NCBI GenBank assembly: GCA_003022255.1
Contig: PXPA01000015.1
Coordinates: 1 to 7,013, forward strand
From: Parcubacteria group bacterium SW_6_46_9
GTDB lineage: Bacteria > Patescibacteriota > Minisyncoccia > Phycocordibacterales > SW-6-46-9
Reading direction: 5' to 3'
Length of the DNA stretch: 7,013 bases
Position 1 is the first letter of the stretch. Every line of letters begins with the position of its first letter. Positions 6,197 through 7,013 of this stretch are shown piece after piece. The notes beneath the pieces are model-generated. The model was given only the letters and a program-made list of their open reading frames with translations. It ran no database searches and was not told the origin of the DNA. The translations under genes were made by a program, and so were the position numbers.

Positions 6197-6203
6197 GAAC
6201 GTT

Positions 6204-6212
6204 TGCTATACT
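6204..6212 (+). promoter_or_regulatory. Extended -10 promoter, near-leaderless
   Basis: TGCTATACT at 6204-6212 combines the TGn extension with a five-of-six -10 hexamer TATACT. The start codon follows 11 bases later, which would place transcription start within a few bases of ATG 6224. No good -35 stands 17 bases upstream, where the palindrome arm lies. No Shine-Dalgarno precedes the ATG, consistent with a leaderless or very short leader. Confidence 0.5.
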
Positions 6213-6223
6213 ACAACCAACCC

Positions 6224-7013
6224 ATGATCGAGACCCTTACAAGCATTCTCTACGACCAGATGTTCGGGCCGCTTTTTTGGTTTATCGGGCAGTACGGAGG
6301 CCTGATACTTGCCTGGTTCCCACTGTGGGGACCGTTCGTTTTTGGCGCATTTTTTTATTATATGTGGCTGAGTTACGTGCGCCAGTACAATATTTTCAAC
6401 GAGGATCACGTGCTGCTTGAAGTTACGTTACCACAAGAACAAAACAAAGCACCCGATGCAATGGAGCTGGCCTTGCATGCGTTGCACCAAACGTCGGTGC
6501 CGGGGAAATTTATTGGCAAATACTGGGAGGGTAATGTCCAGGCCTGGTTTTCGCTGGAGCTTGTCTCTATTGAGGGTGATATTCATTTATTTATCTGGAC
6601 GCCGGAATTTTTTCGTGATATTGTCGAGCACAATATTTACTCGCAGTATCCGGAAGTGGAGGTCACTGAAGTTCCTGATTACACAGACTTCATCAAGTTC
6701 GATACGGACGTCTTTGAGTTGTGGGGGGCAGAGTTTGAGCTGGACGATGATGATGCCAAACCGATCAAGACTTACATTGATTATGACTTTACCGGTGGTA
6801 TTGATGAGGACGAGCAGGTTGATCCGATGACACCGATTATCGAGTTTCTTGGTTCGGCCCGGCGTGGTGAGCAGATCTGGATTCAGATACTAGTCCGTGG
6901 CCATGACGGCAAGCCGGATGGATTGTTTGGGGAAACCGACTGGGAAGATGAAGCAGAAGAGCTGGCGAATGATTTAATGAAACGAGACAGTGACTCACGG
7001 CGGCCGGAATCGG
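6224..7013 (+). CDS. Membrane-anchored DUF8128-like protein, N-terminal part
   Basis: The frame is open from ATG 6224 to the right edge, 263 residues, and is cut by the window. Seen: a hydrophobic, aromatic-rich stretch at about 14-52 (LFWFIGQYGGLILAWF, then FVFGAFFYYMWL) giving one or two membrane helices, then a cytosolic-type domain with LLEVTLPQE (64-72), a helix PDAMELALHALHQT, YWEGNVQAWFSLELVSIEG (100-118), HLFIWTPEFF (121-130), IYSQYPEVEVTEVPDYT (138-154), KPIKTYIDYDF (179-189), DPMTPIIEFLG (200-210) and GEQIWIQILVRG (215-226). I recognise this pattern from a family widespread in CPR genomes (now a DUF, to my recollection DUF8128) that often lies upstream of VirD4/TraG- or HerA-like ATPases of a type IV secretion or DNA-translocation kind. 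Function is unknown. The C-terminal part seen is acidic (DWEDEAEELAND). The start is supported by the TATACT box just upstream. Confidence 0.72.
   Translation, partial: MIETLTSILYDQMFGPLFWFIGQYGGLILAWFPLWGPFVFGAFFYYMWLSYVRQYNIFNEDHVLLEVTLPQEQNKAPDAMELALHALHQTSVPGKFIGKYWEGNVQAWFSLELVSIEGDIHLFIWTPEFFRDIVEHNIYSQYPEVEVTEVPDYTDFIKFDTDVFELWGAEFELDDDDAKPIKTYIDYDFTGGIDEDEQVDPMTPIIEFLGSARRGEQIWIQILVRGHDGKPDGLFGETDWEDEAEELANDLMKRDSDSRRPES

Larger units (their letters stand above)
5813..6201. repeat. Composite palindromic region (MITE/REP-like, or a structured RNA)
   Basis: Starts right after the previous stop codon. CGTTCGCACCC (5813-5823) and GGGTGCGAACG (6191-6201) form a perfect 11-bp inverted repeat bounding 389 bases. 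A second nested pair closes the middle: GGGGTGCTTACT (5923-5934) with AGTGAGCACCCC (6066-6077), 12 bp with one G.U. Hairpins inside include 5820-5837 (6 bp), 5840-5866 (10 bp), 5876-5903 (9 bp), 5972-5988 (7 bp), 6008-6025 (6 bp), 6099-6137 (8 bp plus an inner 6 bp) and 6144-6171 (7 bp). No long open frame with gene-like character is seen on either strand. It lacks recognisable RNase P, tmRNA, SRP or 6S signatures. Perfect ends suggest a mobile palindromic element; G.U-preserving stems suggest RNA. I cannot decide between them. Confidence 0.7.

Noticed and set aside
5813..6201. RNase P RNA, tmRNA, SRP RNA or 6S RNA in the palindromic gap
   Set aside because: I looked for GAGGAAAGTCC and ACAGAA blocks (RNase P), a tRNA-like end with TTCGAATCC and an ALAA-type tag (tmRNA), and the GGAAGCAG loop (SRP); none is present on either strand.
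6193..6830. Two plus-strand frames (6193-6420 and 6417-6830) at the right end
   Set aside because: They are out of frame with the continuous, motif-bearing frame from ATG 6224 to the edge, and their translations look random.

Overview
The window looks like a chromosomal piece of a Candidate Phyla Radiation (Patescibacteria, Parcubacteria-like) bacterium. This is inferred from gene content: a leucyl-tRNA synthetase (LeuRS) swollen by inserted domains, a sigma-region-4 protein joined to HARE-type winged helices, a membrane-anchored protein that I recognise as a CPR-typical DUF8128-like family, weak or absent Shine-Dalgarno sites, and short palindromic repeats between genes. I could not run a search, so the phylum is a judgement. 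All the genes I support are on the + strand.

Layout. Positions 1-665 hold the C-terminal part of an O-carbamoyltransferase of the NodU/TobZ family, cut by the left edge. Positions 718-1116 hold a small nucleoside 2-deoxyribosyltransferase-like protein. The gap 1117-1252 carries a relic of a LeuRS N-terminus (1133-1171) that runs straight into a nested hairpin (1171-1212). The real leuS follows at 1253-4627 and encodes 1124 residues. Its CP1 editing region contains an RBBP9/YdeN-type serine hydrolase (residues about 229-400) and a complete NUDIX domain (about 550-698). Its N-terminal catalytic half lacks the usual GLPxEN stretch. After a 144-base promoter region comes a 346-residue sigma-region-4/HARE-HTH regulator (4772-5812). 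Positions 5813-6223 hold no convincing gene but a dense set of nested inverted repeats, bounded by an 11-bp perfect inverted repeat. The window ends in a 5' fragment (6224-7013) of a membrane-anchored DUF8128-like protein.

How the parts relate. The first two genes are AT-richer than leuS and look like accessory or nucleotide/sugar-modification genes. From leuS onward the genes are informational (tRNA charging, transcription) or envelope/secretion-like, each apparently with its own transcription unit. The most interesting items are the doubly decorated LeuRS with an eroded catalytic motif, the LeuRS-like relic just before it (which suggests gene replacement or a duplicated start), and the palindromic region at 5813-6201, which can fold in two mutually exclusive ways and shares a hairpin core with the element before leuS.
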